Source of the DNA: Chitinophagales bacterium
GTDB taxonomy: Bacteria > Bacteroidota > Bacteroidia > Chitinophagales > Saprospiraceae
Length of the DNA stretch: 64,000 nt
Direction: 5' to 3'
Assembly (NCBI GenBank): GCA_013299105.1
Contig: JAAFJY010000007.1
Coordinates: forward strand, 124,001 to 188,000
Shown one piece after another: positions 26,212 to 34,537 of this stretch (positions within the stretch are counted from its first letter, which is position 1; the number at the start of each line of letters is the position of its first letter). A program made the position numbers and the translations under genes. Under the pieces are notes generated by a model, which ran no database searches, had not been told where the DNA came from, and saw only the letters and a program-made list of their open reading frames with translations.

Positions 26212-27818
26212 ATCGACTTAGTTTCGGTAGTAGTGGCGTGAAACCATGTCTGTAGGTTCGTTTGTATCTGGGCATTGCGTTTTGAATTTTTATTTAAACC
26301 AATATCTTTTGCTTCCTGGCCCAACTGGTTTTTATAAACAGCATTGATAAGCATAGAAAAAGGAATAACTTCAAGCGAAGTAAAACGGTGGCTAAAATTT
26401 AAGTCATGCGCGGACCACTCACGGGTCAGAATTTCAACACAATTGTGCTGTTTACTTTGTATGGCTTTGAGTTGTGCCAGTAAAAGTCCAACTCGATTGA
26501 GGAGGTACAGGTCGTTCAAATCATTGATCTTTTGCTCAATCAAGTCGATGCGGGTATTCATTCGATCAAAAAAACCTTGACGGAAGCAATTAATTAGCTG
26601 GAAAATCAATACTGAAATTTCTTCCGTAATCCATTGAATTTCTTCAATTGGCAAATCGTGAAAATAAGAAAGTTGCTTGATCTTTTGTAACTCGCCTTTT
26701 TCTCTGGGTGATAAATTTAGACACTTCAAGTCGGTTGACAATAAAAAATACAATTTAAAAATATTCCATTTCAATTTCAATTTATCTGGCAGAATGACAG
26801 TTCCTTCAAGATTTTGAAAGGTCTTAAAAATCGCCCAAGCTGATTCAAGTTGTCCCTGGTGTAGAAGCTGTTCAACCAGAAAAGAATGTTGACTGAACCA
26901 CAAGAAAGATCCCGGCATAAATAAATTTAGATTCTTTTTTATCAATACAGTGCCTTCTTCATATTTTCTTTGATTAAACGACACCAGAGCTGCTTGATTT
27001 TCAAAAAAGACCTTCATTTGCTGCAGGGTAGCTTTGTGGGCAGCTAGTCTTGTAATTTCGCATAGTGCAATCCGATACGCTGAATTCCATTTTTCATTCA
27101 ATATCGCCTCTTGCAATTTGAAAAAAGCTAAACAGAAAGATAGCACATTTGTCATGTTTTCTTGCTCAGTACATCTTATTTGTTGGTTCTTTGAACCAAC
27201 AAATGCTACCAAATCTTGGTGATTAAACCCTGGGTTTTGAGTCATCATCACAAAGGTCTGGACCTCATTAGTAGCTTTTGCTTCCAGCTCTAGTTTTTTC
27301 AGCTCTTGGGAAACGAAATTTGCATAATGCTGAAATTGTTTTTCATCACCAACATGCACTGCGAAGTATTGCCGCAAATGCATTCCGATTGAAATATTCA
27401 AACTGGTGATTTCATGTTCTATTCCTACTTGCAATAATTGAATCCCCATCTGAGACATGGTCCGATTACCATTAAGGCTAGATAGGAATTTAATCACTGC
27501 CAATCGTTGCCAGCACAAATAACGGATCCGCTCGGAATCTTGAACTTCTGATTGATTAATCTCAATAAACAATAGGGAATTACGTAGCCGTTTTTTCAGA
27601 TCTTTGACTGATTTTACTAAATTGGGGGCATCTGGTTGAGTACCCAGTAAAGCCGCCAGGTTTTCAGCATCTACCAGTTGGTTTTGTTGAATAAACCTGA
27701 ACAATTCTAAAAATTTATTGGTACCATCACCATTTGAATTTCCTTCTAAAACAGGAATATTTCTTACTTGGTGGTGTTCTAAAATGGTAACCAATTCATT
27801 GATGATATCCATAAACAA
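26208..27818 (-). CDS. Helical-repeat protein of unknown function, paralog 1
   Basis: This 536-residue helical protein is the first gene of a two-gene operon with its paralog. It shares VKDLKKRLRNSLLFIE and IRYLCWQRLAVIK with the second gene, but the remainder is strongly diverged. It contains several Gln/Lys-rich solenoid-like helices and no membrane segment. Lower GC and long Gln/Asn/Lys runs are seen here compared with the genes at 17-21 kb. It is divergent from the biosynthetic operon across a 1.75-kb gap. A scaffold or regulatory role is speculation. Confidence 0.75.
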   Translation of the reverse strand: MFMDIINELVTILEHHQVRNIPVLEGNSNGDGTNKFLELFRFIQQNQLVDAENLAALLGTQPDAPNLVKSVKDLKKRLRNSLLFIEINQSEVQDSERIRYLCWQRLAVIKFLSSLNGNRTMSQMGIQLLQVGIEHEITSLNISIGMHLRQYFAVHVGDEKQFQHYANFVSQELKKLELEAKATNEVQTFVMMTQNPGFNHQDLVAFVGSKNQQIRCTEQENMTNVLSFCLAFFKLQEAILNEKWNSAYRIALCEITRLAAHKATLQQMKVFFENQAALVSFNQRKYEEGTVLIKKNLNLFMPGSFLWFSQHSFLVEQLLHQGQLESAWAIFKTFQNLEGTVILPDKLKLKWNIFKLYFLLSTDLKCLNLSPREKGELQKIKQLSYFHDLPIEEIQWITEEISVLIFQLINCFRQGFFDRMNTRIDLIEQKINDLNDLYLLNRVGLLLAQLKAIQSKQHNCVEILTREWSAHDLNFSHRFTSLEVIPFSMLINAVYKNQLGQEAKDIGLNKNSKRNAQIQTNLQTWFHATTTETKSI

Positions 27819-28586
27819 GCATTAAGGGACCTTCCTGGCAAATTGATGTTTCTCGGTAAGAAAAGTGCTTGCGAATAACATCAGCATACCAAAATGAAAA
27901 AATGACTGCTAAACACAGTAATAAGGAATGCTGTACGCATTCAGCGTCAACATTTTATCTTACTCCAGCTAAGCCAACTAGGCTACAGCCAGCAATTATC
28001 ATGAGATTGATTAATTTAGATCTGCGACCCGGCCGAGGTGTTGATAATTTATTGGAGCGATTACCTTAAGATCAAATGAAGTCGCTTTTACCTCCTTCCA
28101 AAAAAAGGCAATTTGTGAAAATCGTTTCAAATAATGTTGAAGGGCAAAATTTATGCTTAGAACCTGTTTTAAAACACCCTATGGACCTTAAAACAGTTTC
28201 TTAGTGTCTGAGCTAAAATAAGGTAAACAACTTTGCTCTTGAGGATTAGTAAAAAAAGAAAACAGCTCCTTTCATTCAGTTGTCTTTCTTTTTCACCAAA
28301 CCCAAACTGGTTTACTTTGTTTTTTTACGCTCCCTTAGCTGAGGATTTAAATCAATTGCTCCATTGAGAAAAAATACTGGAAGTCTAAGCTCATGAAAAG
28401 CAAGCTTTTATACAAAAATAGTAAATTCAGATCAATTTGTCAATATATTTACAGGAATTGCGCTCAATTTCAGACCAAATAATCTCAATAAATTGTTATT
28501 CAATCCGTAAGATATTAAATAAAAAAAAACGTGATTTCTCCGATCATAATCCTTTACTCCGAAACAACCACACAAACATCTATTTT

Positions 28587-28748
28587 GTAACTATCCAGCC
28601 GAGTGGTTTTGAGACAAAAAGTAGGTGATTTTTTGTCAATCGCGCCTACTTTTGGCGGGGGTAGCCCAAGCTACCTTCGCCAAAAGAGGCGAAGAGTGGC
28701 GGAAAAGCGACCTTTTTTGGCCAAAATGGGAACCGGCTGGATAGTTAC
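28587..28748. mobile_element. IS66-like miniature inverted-repeat element (MITE)
   Basis: A 162-bp segment is bounded by perfect 15-bp terminal inverted repeats, GTAACTATCCAGCCG and CGGCTGGATAGTTAC. It is flanked on both sides by an identical 8-bp sequence, TCTATTTT (28579-28586 and 28749-28756), a target-site duplication. Ends starting GTAA and an 8-bp duplication are the known IS66-family signature. The interior is a strong hairpin (CTTTTGGCG/CGCCAAAAG enclosing GGTAGC/GCTACC) and has no coding capacity. It must be moved by a transposase encoded elsewhere. Confidence 0.85.
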
Positions 28749-29108
28749 TCTATTTTAAACTAAAAACGAAGGTTTAGGCCCTCCTGTTTGGGCTGAAAGG
28801 TCTCTTTTTCATGGCGATGAAGATACAATTTACAGCAAGGTAGTAGAATAGCGAAGTTGTACAACGCATAATGGGCATTTTCCTACCGACCTTTTTTTAT
28901 GAAGGTGAGTCGATATTGGGCTGTTTTATGGCAAACAAAGAAATTTAGCCACGCTCTTAGATCGTCGACCAGAATTTTGGGTCCAAAACAACTAAAGTAT
29001 GCTAAAAGCAATGCGTATTTTTGAACCAATTTTTGAAAAACAAAAGAATCCTTTTGATGCTGTATCTACTCTTTTTGGGTTTGATGTGATTTGAAGTACA
29101 TTTAAAAT

Positions 29109-29154
29109 TTTTTGTCTATACTAGAATTTTCAGAATTTCTTGTGTGACGTTGAC
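29109..29154 (+). repeat. Dispersed repeat, copy 1
   Basis: TTTTTGTCTA, AGAATTTTCAG and AATTTCTTGTGTGACGTTGA occur here in the same order as in the reverse complement of 54353-54414. The second copy has about 16 extra bases in the middle. This indicates a diverged interspersed repeat family. Confidence 0.6.
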
Positions 29155-29435
29155 CAATTCTTTCTAAACAAGAATTTAAAAGAATGAGAGAATGAGACTT
29201 GCTTCGCAGGTCGCCTACATCACGATCAACGAGGCTAATAGTCCCCAGATTTAGGCTCAAACCAAAGGGGGATTGCTTCCGGAATGGGGCTCAAAAATCA
29301 CAAATGGGTTGATAATCAAAGCTAGTTCAGCATACCATGTTCGTTCAGCAGCGAATTTTACCATAAAAAAGAAATTGGCAAAATTTAAAAATTATTATTT
29401 TTTAAATCATAAAATATTGATTAGCAAATAATTGT

Positions 29436-29451
29436 ATTAAAATATTTTAAT
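29436..29451. promoter_or_regulatory. 16-bp perfect palindrome upstream of the acyl/peptide operon
   Basis: ATTAAAATATTTTAAT is a perfect palindrome about 117 bp before the ACP start. It could be an operator, but in such AT-rich DNA it could also arise by chance. Confidence 0.3.
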
Positions 29452-29567
29452 CAACTCGATTTAGGGTGCGCATTTTAGCGAAAATACTGCCTGGTTTCAG
29501 CCCGAAAAGGGATGCAATTTTACAACATCAAACAAGCAAATTTTCAAGGCTTCAAAAATAACGAACC

Positions 29568-29834
29568 ATGCAAGACAAGAACCAAGTACTCGAAAAAGTC
29601 AAAGGAATCATCGCTGAAGTAGCGGAACTTGATCCTTCTTCTATTGGTAATGATGCAAGTTTACCCTACGAGCTGGGGGTAGATTCTTTGATGGGACTGC
29701 AAATCCTGGTAGAACTCGAAAAAGAATTTGGAGTAGAACTCAATGAAGAGCAACTCTTACTGATGACCACTCCAAATAACATTGTTGCTTTGCTACAAGG
29801 TTATGAAGAAACCGTTGCAACTGTCAACTCCTAG
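29568..29834 (+). CDS. Acyl carrier protein
   Basis: This is an 88-residue ACP. The phosphopantetheine site is GVDSLMG with Ser40, followed by helix LQILVELEKEFGVEL typical of carrier proteins. It carries the growing acyl chain as a thioester. It is the first gene of a co-directional set of ketoreductase, ketosynthase, ketosynthase-like protein, dehydratase and acyltransferases, so it is a dedicated carrier and not the housekeeping AcpP. DSLMG in place of the DSLDT/DSLDV of AcpP fits a secondary-metabolite ACP. Confidence 0.93.
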   Translation: MQDKNQVLEKVKGIIAEVAELDPSSIGNDASLPYELGVDSLMGLQILVELEKEFGVELNEEQLLLMTTPNNIVALLQGYEETVATVNS

Positions 29835-29875
29835 TGTATCATTAAGCTGGTATTTGAAAGCAATAATCACGGGTC

Positions 29876-30622
29876 ATGAATTTAGAAGACAAAGTTTTTC
29901 TGGTGACTGGCGGGAGCCGGGGCCTGGGGAAAGCCATAGTTGAGAAACTGTGCGAAAAGGGTGCCAAAGTCGGATTTACTTGCTTGCACAATTTAGCAAA
30001 AGCTGAATCATTGGCAGCGAGTATTAATCAAAAAGGAAAGGGCGAAGCTGTGGCTTTCCAAACGGATGTAGCTGATCCATCCTCCGCAGCCCCTTTGATG
30101 AAAGCGGTAGTTGCACATTTCGGGAAACTGGATGGAATAGTCAACAACGCTGGAATCACCCTGGACCGTCCTTTTTTCAAAATGAGTGATCAAGACTGGG
30201 CCCAAGTGATCAGTACTAATTTGAATGGTGTATTTTATACCAGTAAGGCATACTTGCAAAATGCGATTCGAACTGGTCGAGGCAAAATTGTCAACATGTC
30301 ATCTGTATCGGGTTTGCGTGGTATGAAGGGACAGGCCAACTACAGTGCCAGTAAGGGAGGATTGATGGCCCTAACCCGCACCTTGGCCATAGAGTATGCA
30401 CCATTCAACATCCAAGTAAATGCACTCGCACCTGGGTATATTGAGACCGAAATGTTTGAGCACATGGAAGAGCCTGTCAAGCAAAAATTGAAGCAAAATA
30501 TCCCGTTAAAGCGCTTGGGGTCGCCTCAAGAAATAGCTAATCTCACTGCATTTTTGCTATCCGACGATTGCAATTACCTTACAGGACAGACCATCGCAGT
30601 GGACGGCGGCATAACCTGCTAA
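29876..30622 (+). CDS. 3-oxoacyl-ACP reductase, FabG-like
   Basis: This is a 248-residue short-chain dehydrogenase with TGGSRGLGKA (NADPH-binding loop), NNAGI, catalytic Ser in NMSSVSG and YSASKGG (catalytic Tyr and Lys), and a FabG-type C-terminus ending in GQTIAVDGGITC. It should reduce 3-oxoacyl-ACP to (3R)-hydroxyacyl-ACP in the chain-extension cycle of this gene set. It starts 41 bp after the ACP gene. The position between ACP and ketosynthase supports a role in the dedicated pathway. Confidence 0.93.
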   Translation: MNLEDKVFLVTGGSRGLGKAIVEKLCEKGAKVGFTCLHNLAKAESLAASINQKGKGEAVAFQTDVADPSSAAPLMKAVVAHFGKLDGIVNNAGITLDRPFFKMSDQDWAQVISTNLNGVFYTSKAYLQNAIRTGRGKIVNMSSVSGLRGMKGQANYSASKGGLMALTRTLAIEYAPFNIQVNALAPGYIETEMFEHMEEPVKQKLKQNIPLKRLGSPQEIANLTAFLLSDDCNYLTGQTIAVDGGITC

Positions 30623-30666
30623 TACCCCTTTTATCATTCTTGAACAACATGTAAAAACCTACTGCC

Positions 30667-31911
30667 ATGAGACGAGTAGTCATAACTGGCCTGGGAGTGG
30701 TATCGCCACTGGGCAACGATTTGAACAGCTTTTGGAATGCTTTGATCCAAGGTAAAACTGGGGTAAGTCGACTCAGCAAACTCCCTGCTGACGCATATAA
30801 AGGCGACACCCTTTCAGCTGAGGTGAAATGGGAAAGTACTCAATGCCCTACAATGAAAGGAGAGAGTCAAGCCATTAACTATGCGATTAAAGCTGCACAG
30901 GATTGTTTAGCAGATGCCCATTTGGATCATATTACTTTACCTAATCGGTATGCAGTAATTGTCGGGACGACCAGTGGGAATCAGGACTTGATTGAACGCA
31001 CTGTCAACGAAGATGACATTTGTAGTCCTGAAGATAAATTCTCAGCGGCTGCTATTGATACCTTAGCTAGAGTTCGCCCAATTCGCCTAAGTGCGGTGTT
31101 GGCAAAAACCTTAAAATTCCAAGGGTACAACATGGTTATTCCAACCGCTTGTGCTGCTGGTAATTATGCACTAGGCACGGCTTTTTCGATGATTCAATCG
31201 GGACAAACACCCATTGCATTGGCAGGTGGCGCAGATGGTTTTACCCGCTCTTGCTACACGATATTTTATCGTTTGGGTGGCATGACTTATCGAGACTGCC
31301 GCCCTTTCGACCAGGAACGATCGGGCATGGTTGTGGGTGAAGGTGCCGGTATGCTGTTGCTTGAGGACTTAGAGCATGCGTTGGCAAGAGGAGCCAAAAT
31401 CTATGCAGAAATCAAGGGATATGGCTTGGCCTGTGATGCTCACCATCGGGTCGCACCAGATCCAGAGGGTAAAGGTGCTGCCCTTGCAATGCAACAGGCT
31501 ATTCACTTTGCAGGCATCGAAAAATGTTCTGTGGACCTGATTAGTGCCCACGGAACGGGTACTCTAGCGAATGATAGCCAGGAAGCCAAAGCGTTAATGA
31601 GCGTTTTTGGACAATCCCTAAGCTCGATTCCCATTAGTGGTTTGAAATCAATGTTGGGGCATTGCATGGGGGCAGCAAGTTCACTAGAAGCTATTGCCGC
31701 AGTAATGAGCATCCAAGAAAAAATCATTCCTCCCACCATCAATACAAAAGCTGTTGATTCAGCGTATAGTGGAATCCTAGATGTGATTCCAAATGAAGCC
31801 CGAAGTAAAGGAGTGAAAACCGTACTCAGCAATGCATTTGGTTTTGGAGGAAACATTTGTAGTGTCCTTTTCAGCCAATTTGAACCTATAAAAATAGCAA
31901 ACCATGCATAA
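30667..31911 (+). CDS. Beta-ketoacyl-ACP synthase, FabF-like
   Basis: This 414-residue condensing enzyme has the complete catalytic triad Cys162 (PTACAAGNY), His295 (SAHGTGT) and His332 (MLGHCMGA). It would extend the ACP-bound chain by two carbons per cycle by decarboxylative condensation with malonyl-ACP. The next gene, overlapping by 8 bp, encodes a degenerate ketosynthase-like partner, the arrangement seen for KS/chain-length-factor pairs in type II PKS and aryl polyene pathways. Confidence 0.93.
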   Translation: MRRVVITGLGVVSPLGNDLNSFWNALIQGKTGVSRLSKLPADAYKGDTLSAEVKWESTQCPTMKGESQAINYAIKAAQDCLADAHLDHITLPNRYAVIVGTTSGNQDLIERTVNEDDICSPEDKFSAAAIDTLARVRPIRLSAVLAKTLKFQGYNMVIPTACAAGNYALGTAFSMIQSGQTPIALAGGADGFTRSCYTIFYRLGGMTYRDCRPFDQERSGMVVGEGAGMLLLEDLEHALARGAKIYAEIKGYGLACDAHHRVAPDPEGKGAALAMQQAIHFAGIEKCSVDLISAHGTGTLANDSQEAKALMSVFGQSLSSIPISGLKSMLGHCMGAASSLEAIAAVMSIQEKIIPPTINTKAVDSAYSGILDVIPNEARSKGVKTVLSNAFGFGGNICSVLFSQFEPIKIANHA

Positions 31912-32941
31912 CCTAGATTCAAAAGTAGCCATTATTGGGACGGGGTTCATCTCCCCTCAAGGTACCGGATTGGAAGGGTTTAATGAACATTTTCAAGCTG
32001 AAAACCAGCACTACACAATGCTAGAATTTGACCCACAAAATTATTTAGGTAAAAATGGCCTAAAGTTCGTTGGTACATCCTCTATCATGTTTTGCAACCT
32101 GGCTTATCAAAGCCTGGAAGATGCGAAACTGTTACCCCAACTAGCCGAACACCGTGGTAGAATTGGAATTTACGACGGCTCCGAACTGGCCAATTTGGAA
32201 GAAGCTTTTCATTTTGACATAAGTGCCAAAGTAGATGGAGCCGATCATGTAAGCCCAATGAGGGCCCCCAATACCTTGGCGAATGCTTCGGCCAGTTACT
32301 TTGCAATTAGAGAAAACATTGTAGGGCCAAACGTATCGGTATGTGGTGGAAGTAGTGGTTTTGTTCAAGCTTTGTACCTGGCAAAATTACACCTTGAAAA
32401 TGGAATGATAGATTTTGCAGTGGTCTGTGCTACCGATCATCAAACCTATTACTACGATTCCATTTTAAAAAGCCTGAACCCAAAAGATCATTCTAATCAT
32501 ACACCAAGATCGCATGGTGTAAGTGTAGTCTTGACCACAACACCGCAGGCAACTATTCACCAATTGAAACCTTTGGCTTTTTTGCACGACCTGCAAGCTG
32601 CTCAAGGTATTGAGGAAGTGAGCAATGAACTGCTCATGGCTACCCTTTTGGAAGATTTACCTCAACAAAATAAATGGGAGAAAATATACTTAGCGGGGCT
32701 TGGACTTCAACGGGAAAAAGAAGTCGAAAGCATAATGGAAATCCCTGTACCGTGCGAAAAATTAGCACTTCAATTTGGTACTTGTGATAGTACAGCTGGT
32801 GGAATTGCGCTCTTGACCGCGATCCGGGAAGCTAAACTAAAAAAGGATGAAAATCCTCTGAAAACCAGCTATCCCGTTGCAATTGGAGTTACAGATCCAA
32901 TCTCCTATATGATGGTTCTCGATTTAGAAGTAATACTTTAA
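31904..32941 (+). CDS. Degenerate ketosynthase / chain-length-factor-like protein
   Basis: This 345-residue thiolase-fold protein is shorter than FabF. The active-site region reads VSVCGGSSGF (Cys147); aligned by the conserved Gly, the catalytic Cys position holds Gly and the Cys is displaced. The HGTGT motif is not found. The region matching LGHCMGA reads FGTCDSTAGG, with Thr instead of the second His. It is therefore unlikely to condense by itself and is best read as the non-catalytic partner of the upstream ketosynthase, setting chain length. The 8-bp overlap supports stoichiometric co-expression. Confidence 0.75.
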   Translation: MHNLDSKVAIIGTGFISPQGTGLEGFNEHFQAENQHYTMLEFDPQNYLGKNGLKFVGTSSIMFCNLAYQSLEDAKLLPQLAEHRGRIGIYDGSELANLEEAFHFDISAKVDGADHVSPMRAPNTLANASASYFAIRENIVGPNVSVCGGSSGFVQALYLAKLHLENGMIDFAVVCATDHQTYYYDSILKSLNPKDHSNHTPRSHGVSVVLTTTPQATIHQLKPLAFLHDLQAAQGIEEVSNELLMATLLEDLPQQNKWEKIYLAGLGLQREKEVESIMEIPVPCEKLALQFGTCDSTAGGIALLTAIREAKLKKDENPLKTSYPVAIGVTDPISYMMVLDLEVIL

Positions 32942-32952
32942 ATACCACTGCC

Positions 32953-33462
32953 ATGACATGCTTACTCAGTCAAAATCAAATAAAACAACTCATTCCTCAT
33001 CGTTACCCAATCCTGATTCTGGATGAAATTTTAGAATACACACCCAGCAAGCGCATTTTGGCTTATGCTTATTTGGGTAGTGATGAACAGGTTTTTAGGG
33101 GGCATTTTCCAAGCTTCCCCATTTTACCTGGGGTGTTTCTAGTGGAAGGCTTGGCACAGGCCAGTTCTGTTTTCCTTGAATTGAACCATCAAGCTTGGAA
33201 CCCTGGAAATGAGCTCATACCTAATCCAGGCAATGGAATGCTAGGGGTATTGGGGTCAGCTGAAACGAGGTTTAAGCACCCTGTTTTTCCAGATTCTGAA
33301 GTCTTTTTTGAGGCTGTGACAACCCGTGAATTCAGTAACTCATTATTTATGAAAGTTCGGGCCTATTACGGCGATAAAACCTTCGTATCTGGTACCATTT
33401 CAGTAACAAAAGTACATCAAAAAGTACTGGCAAGAAACTCAGATTATGAAACCATATATTGA
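32953..33462 (+). CDS. 3-hydroxyacyl-ACP dehydratase, FabZ-like
   Basis: This 169-residue hotdog-fold protein has IPHRYPILILDEI with the catalytic His, RGHFPSFPILPGV, and VEGLAQAS with the catalytic Glu of the FabZ/FabA family. It would dehydrate (3R)-hydroxyacyl-ACP to the trans-2-enoyl form. No enoyl reductase gene is present in the cluster, so the product could keep its double bonds, as in polyene pathways, or rely on the housekeeping reductase. Its end overlaps the acyltransferase gene by 17 bp. Confidence 0.88.
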   Translation: MTCLLSQNQIKQLIPHRYPILILDEILEYTPSKRILAYAYLGSDEQVFRGHFPSFPILPGVFLVEGLAQASSVFLELNHQAWNPGNELIPNPGNGMLGVLGSAETRFKHPVFPDSEVFFEAVTTREFSNSLFMKVRAYYGDKTFVSGTISVTKVHQKVLARNSDYETIY

Positions 33463-34537
33463 ATCGTATAACCAGGAAATAAACAAATATGCGCAATTGA
33501 TAGACGAACGGATCAAACGCATGTTTGAAAAAGGAACCTTGATGAGGTATGCTTTTACAATTGCTAATTTCCGAAAAATGATGCCTGACTTGTTTGAAAT
33601 AGAATCAGCAACTGATCTATTCTCGAAGATGCTCAAAATACGTGGTATCGCATTGTTAGATCCACACTATCCGGAGATATTGAATGATGTAAAATACAGT
33701 GGTGCCTGGTTAGAGGAAATACAACTCCAAGGAGCAGCCATATATTGTACTTATCATCTGGGTTCTTATCGCGCAATCATAGGCCATCTAGCCAAGCGCG
33801 GAAAGCCATTCAGCCTGGTTATTGACCAAAAAGTCTATGCAGAACAGCATGAGGAAATCAAGCAATCAGTTCGAAGTGTATGTAAGTATTTTAATACTTC
33901 CTCAAACTTTGAATTGATCAATGCAGAGGACTTTACTTCTACCCTCGAGATGTTGCGCCAACTCAAACGAGGCCGCTCGCTGATTATCTATCTGGATGGA
34001 AATACTGGTGTAGGTGGCGTTTATCGCCAAGACCATCAACTCATTAAGTTGAAATTTTTGGGCCAAGATATGTTGGTTCGCCAGGGTATTGCGCTATTGT
34101 CTCAACTAAGTGGTGCCCCTATCATTCCAACGATTAGTTATCGAGAAACAGATAGCGATCTCAACATGTACTTCGGCGCCCCCATCAAGGCCATTGACAA
34201 TATTGCTGATCAAAAGAATTATTGCGAAAAGGTTACCAAGCAATTGTACTCGCTTCTGGAAGAGTTTCTTTGGCAGTATCCATTACAATGGGAAGGGTGG
34301 CTGTATGTCCATAAATACTTGGACCTGACCTCAATTACAGCGCATGCTGCTGCTGCCAAGCCAATAGGAGAAGATGGTTCATTTGATGATGAAAGATTTG
34401 GGCTTTTCCGTATGGGTAAATCTCAATATTACTTACTGGATAAAGACACCTTTGTCACTTTTGAAATCACTAGTAAGCAATATTTCCAATTCAAGGGGCT
34501 CCCCATTGAGGAATCCTCAAATCTTAATCCATCATGA
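33446..34537 (+). CDS. LpxL-like acyltransferase, paralog 1
   Basis: This 363-residue protein resembles the LpxL/HtrB lysophospholipid-acyltransferase superfamily, which moves acyl chains from ACP to hydroxyl or amino groups. Conserved blocks are TYHLGSYRA (His104), FSLVIDQKVY, a strand GRSLIIYLDGNTG, and RQGIALLSQLSGAPIIPTI. The usual H-x4-D/E dyad is H-LGSY-R, so the acidic residue is replaced by Arg109. There is no transmembrane anchor at the N-terminus. The C-terminal 60 residues form an extra domain also seen in the paralog. It probably takes the chain from the cluster ACP; the acceptor is unknown. Confidence 0.72.
   Translation: MKPYIESYNQEINKYAQLIDERIKRMFEKGTLMRYAFTIANFRKMMPDLFEIESATDLFSKMLKIRGIALLDPHYPEILNDVKYSGAWLEEIQLQGAAIYCTYHLGSYRAIIGHLAKRGKPFSLVIDQKVYAEQHEEIKQSVRSVCKYFNTSSNFELINAEDFTSTLEMLRQLKRGRSLIIYLDGNTGVGGVYRQDHQLIKLKFLGQDMLVRQGIALLSQLSGAPIIPTISYRETDSDLNMYFGAPIKAIDNIADQKNYCEKVTKQLYSLLEEFLWQYPLQWEGWLYVHKYLDLTSITAHAAAAKPIGEDGSFDDERFGLFRMGKSQYYLLDKDTFVTFEITSKQYFQFKGLPIEESSNLNPS

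Larger units (their letters stand above)
27819..29567. other. 1.75-kb AT-rich intergenic region
   Basis: No convincing coding frame was found. The region holds a hairpin CTGTTTTAA/TTAAAACAG (28164-28196), an IS66-like MITE (28587-28748), a diverged dispersed repeat (29109-29154) and an AT-rich palindrome (29436-29451). A short frame beginning ATGCTAAAAGCAATGCG near 28998 ends after about 31 codons and may be a gene remnant. The region separates the solenoid pair from the biosynthetic operon and probably contains the operon promoter, which I could not place. Confidence 0.6.

Noticed and set aside
28437-28628. 63-codon ORF in the intergenic region
   Set aside because: Runs into the MITE, has no domain and low-complexity AT-rich codons.
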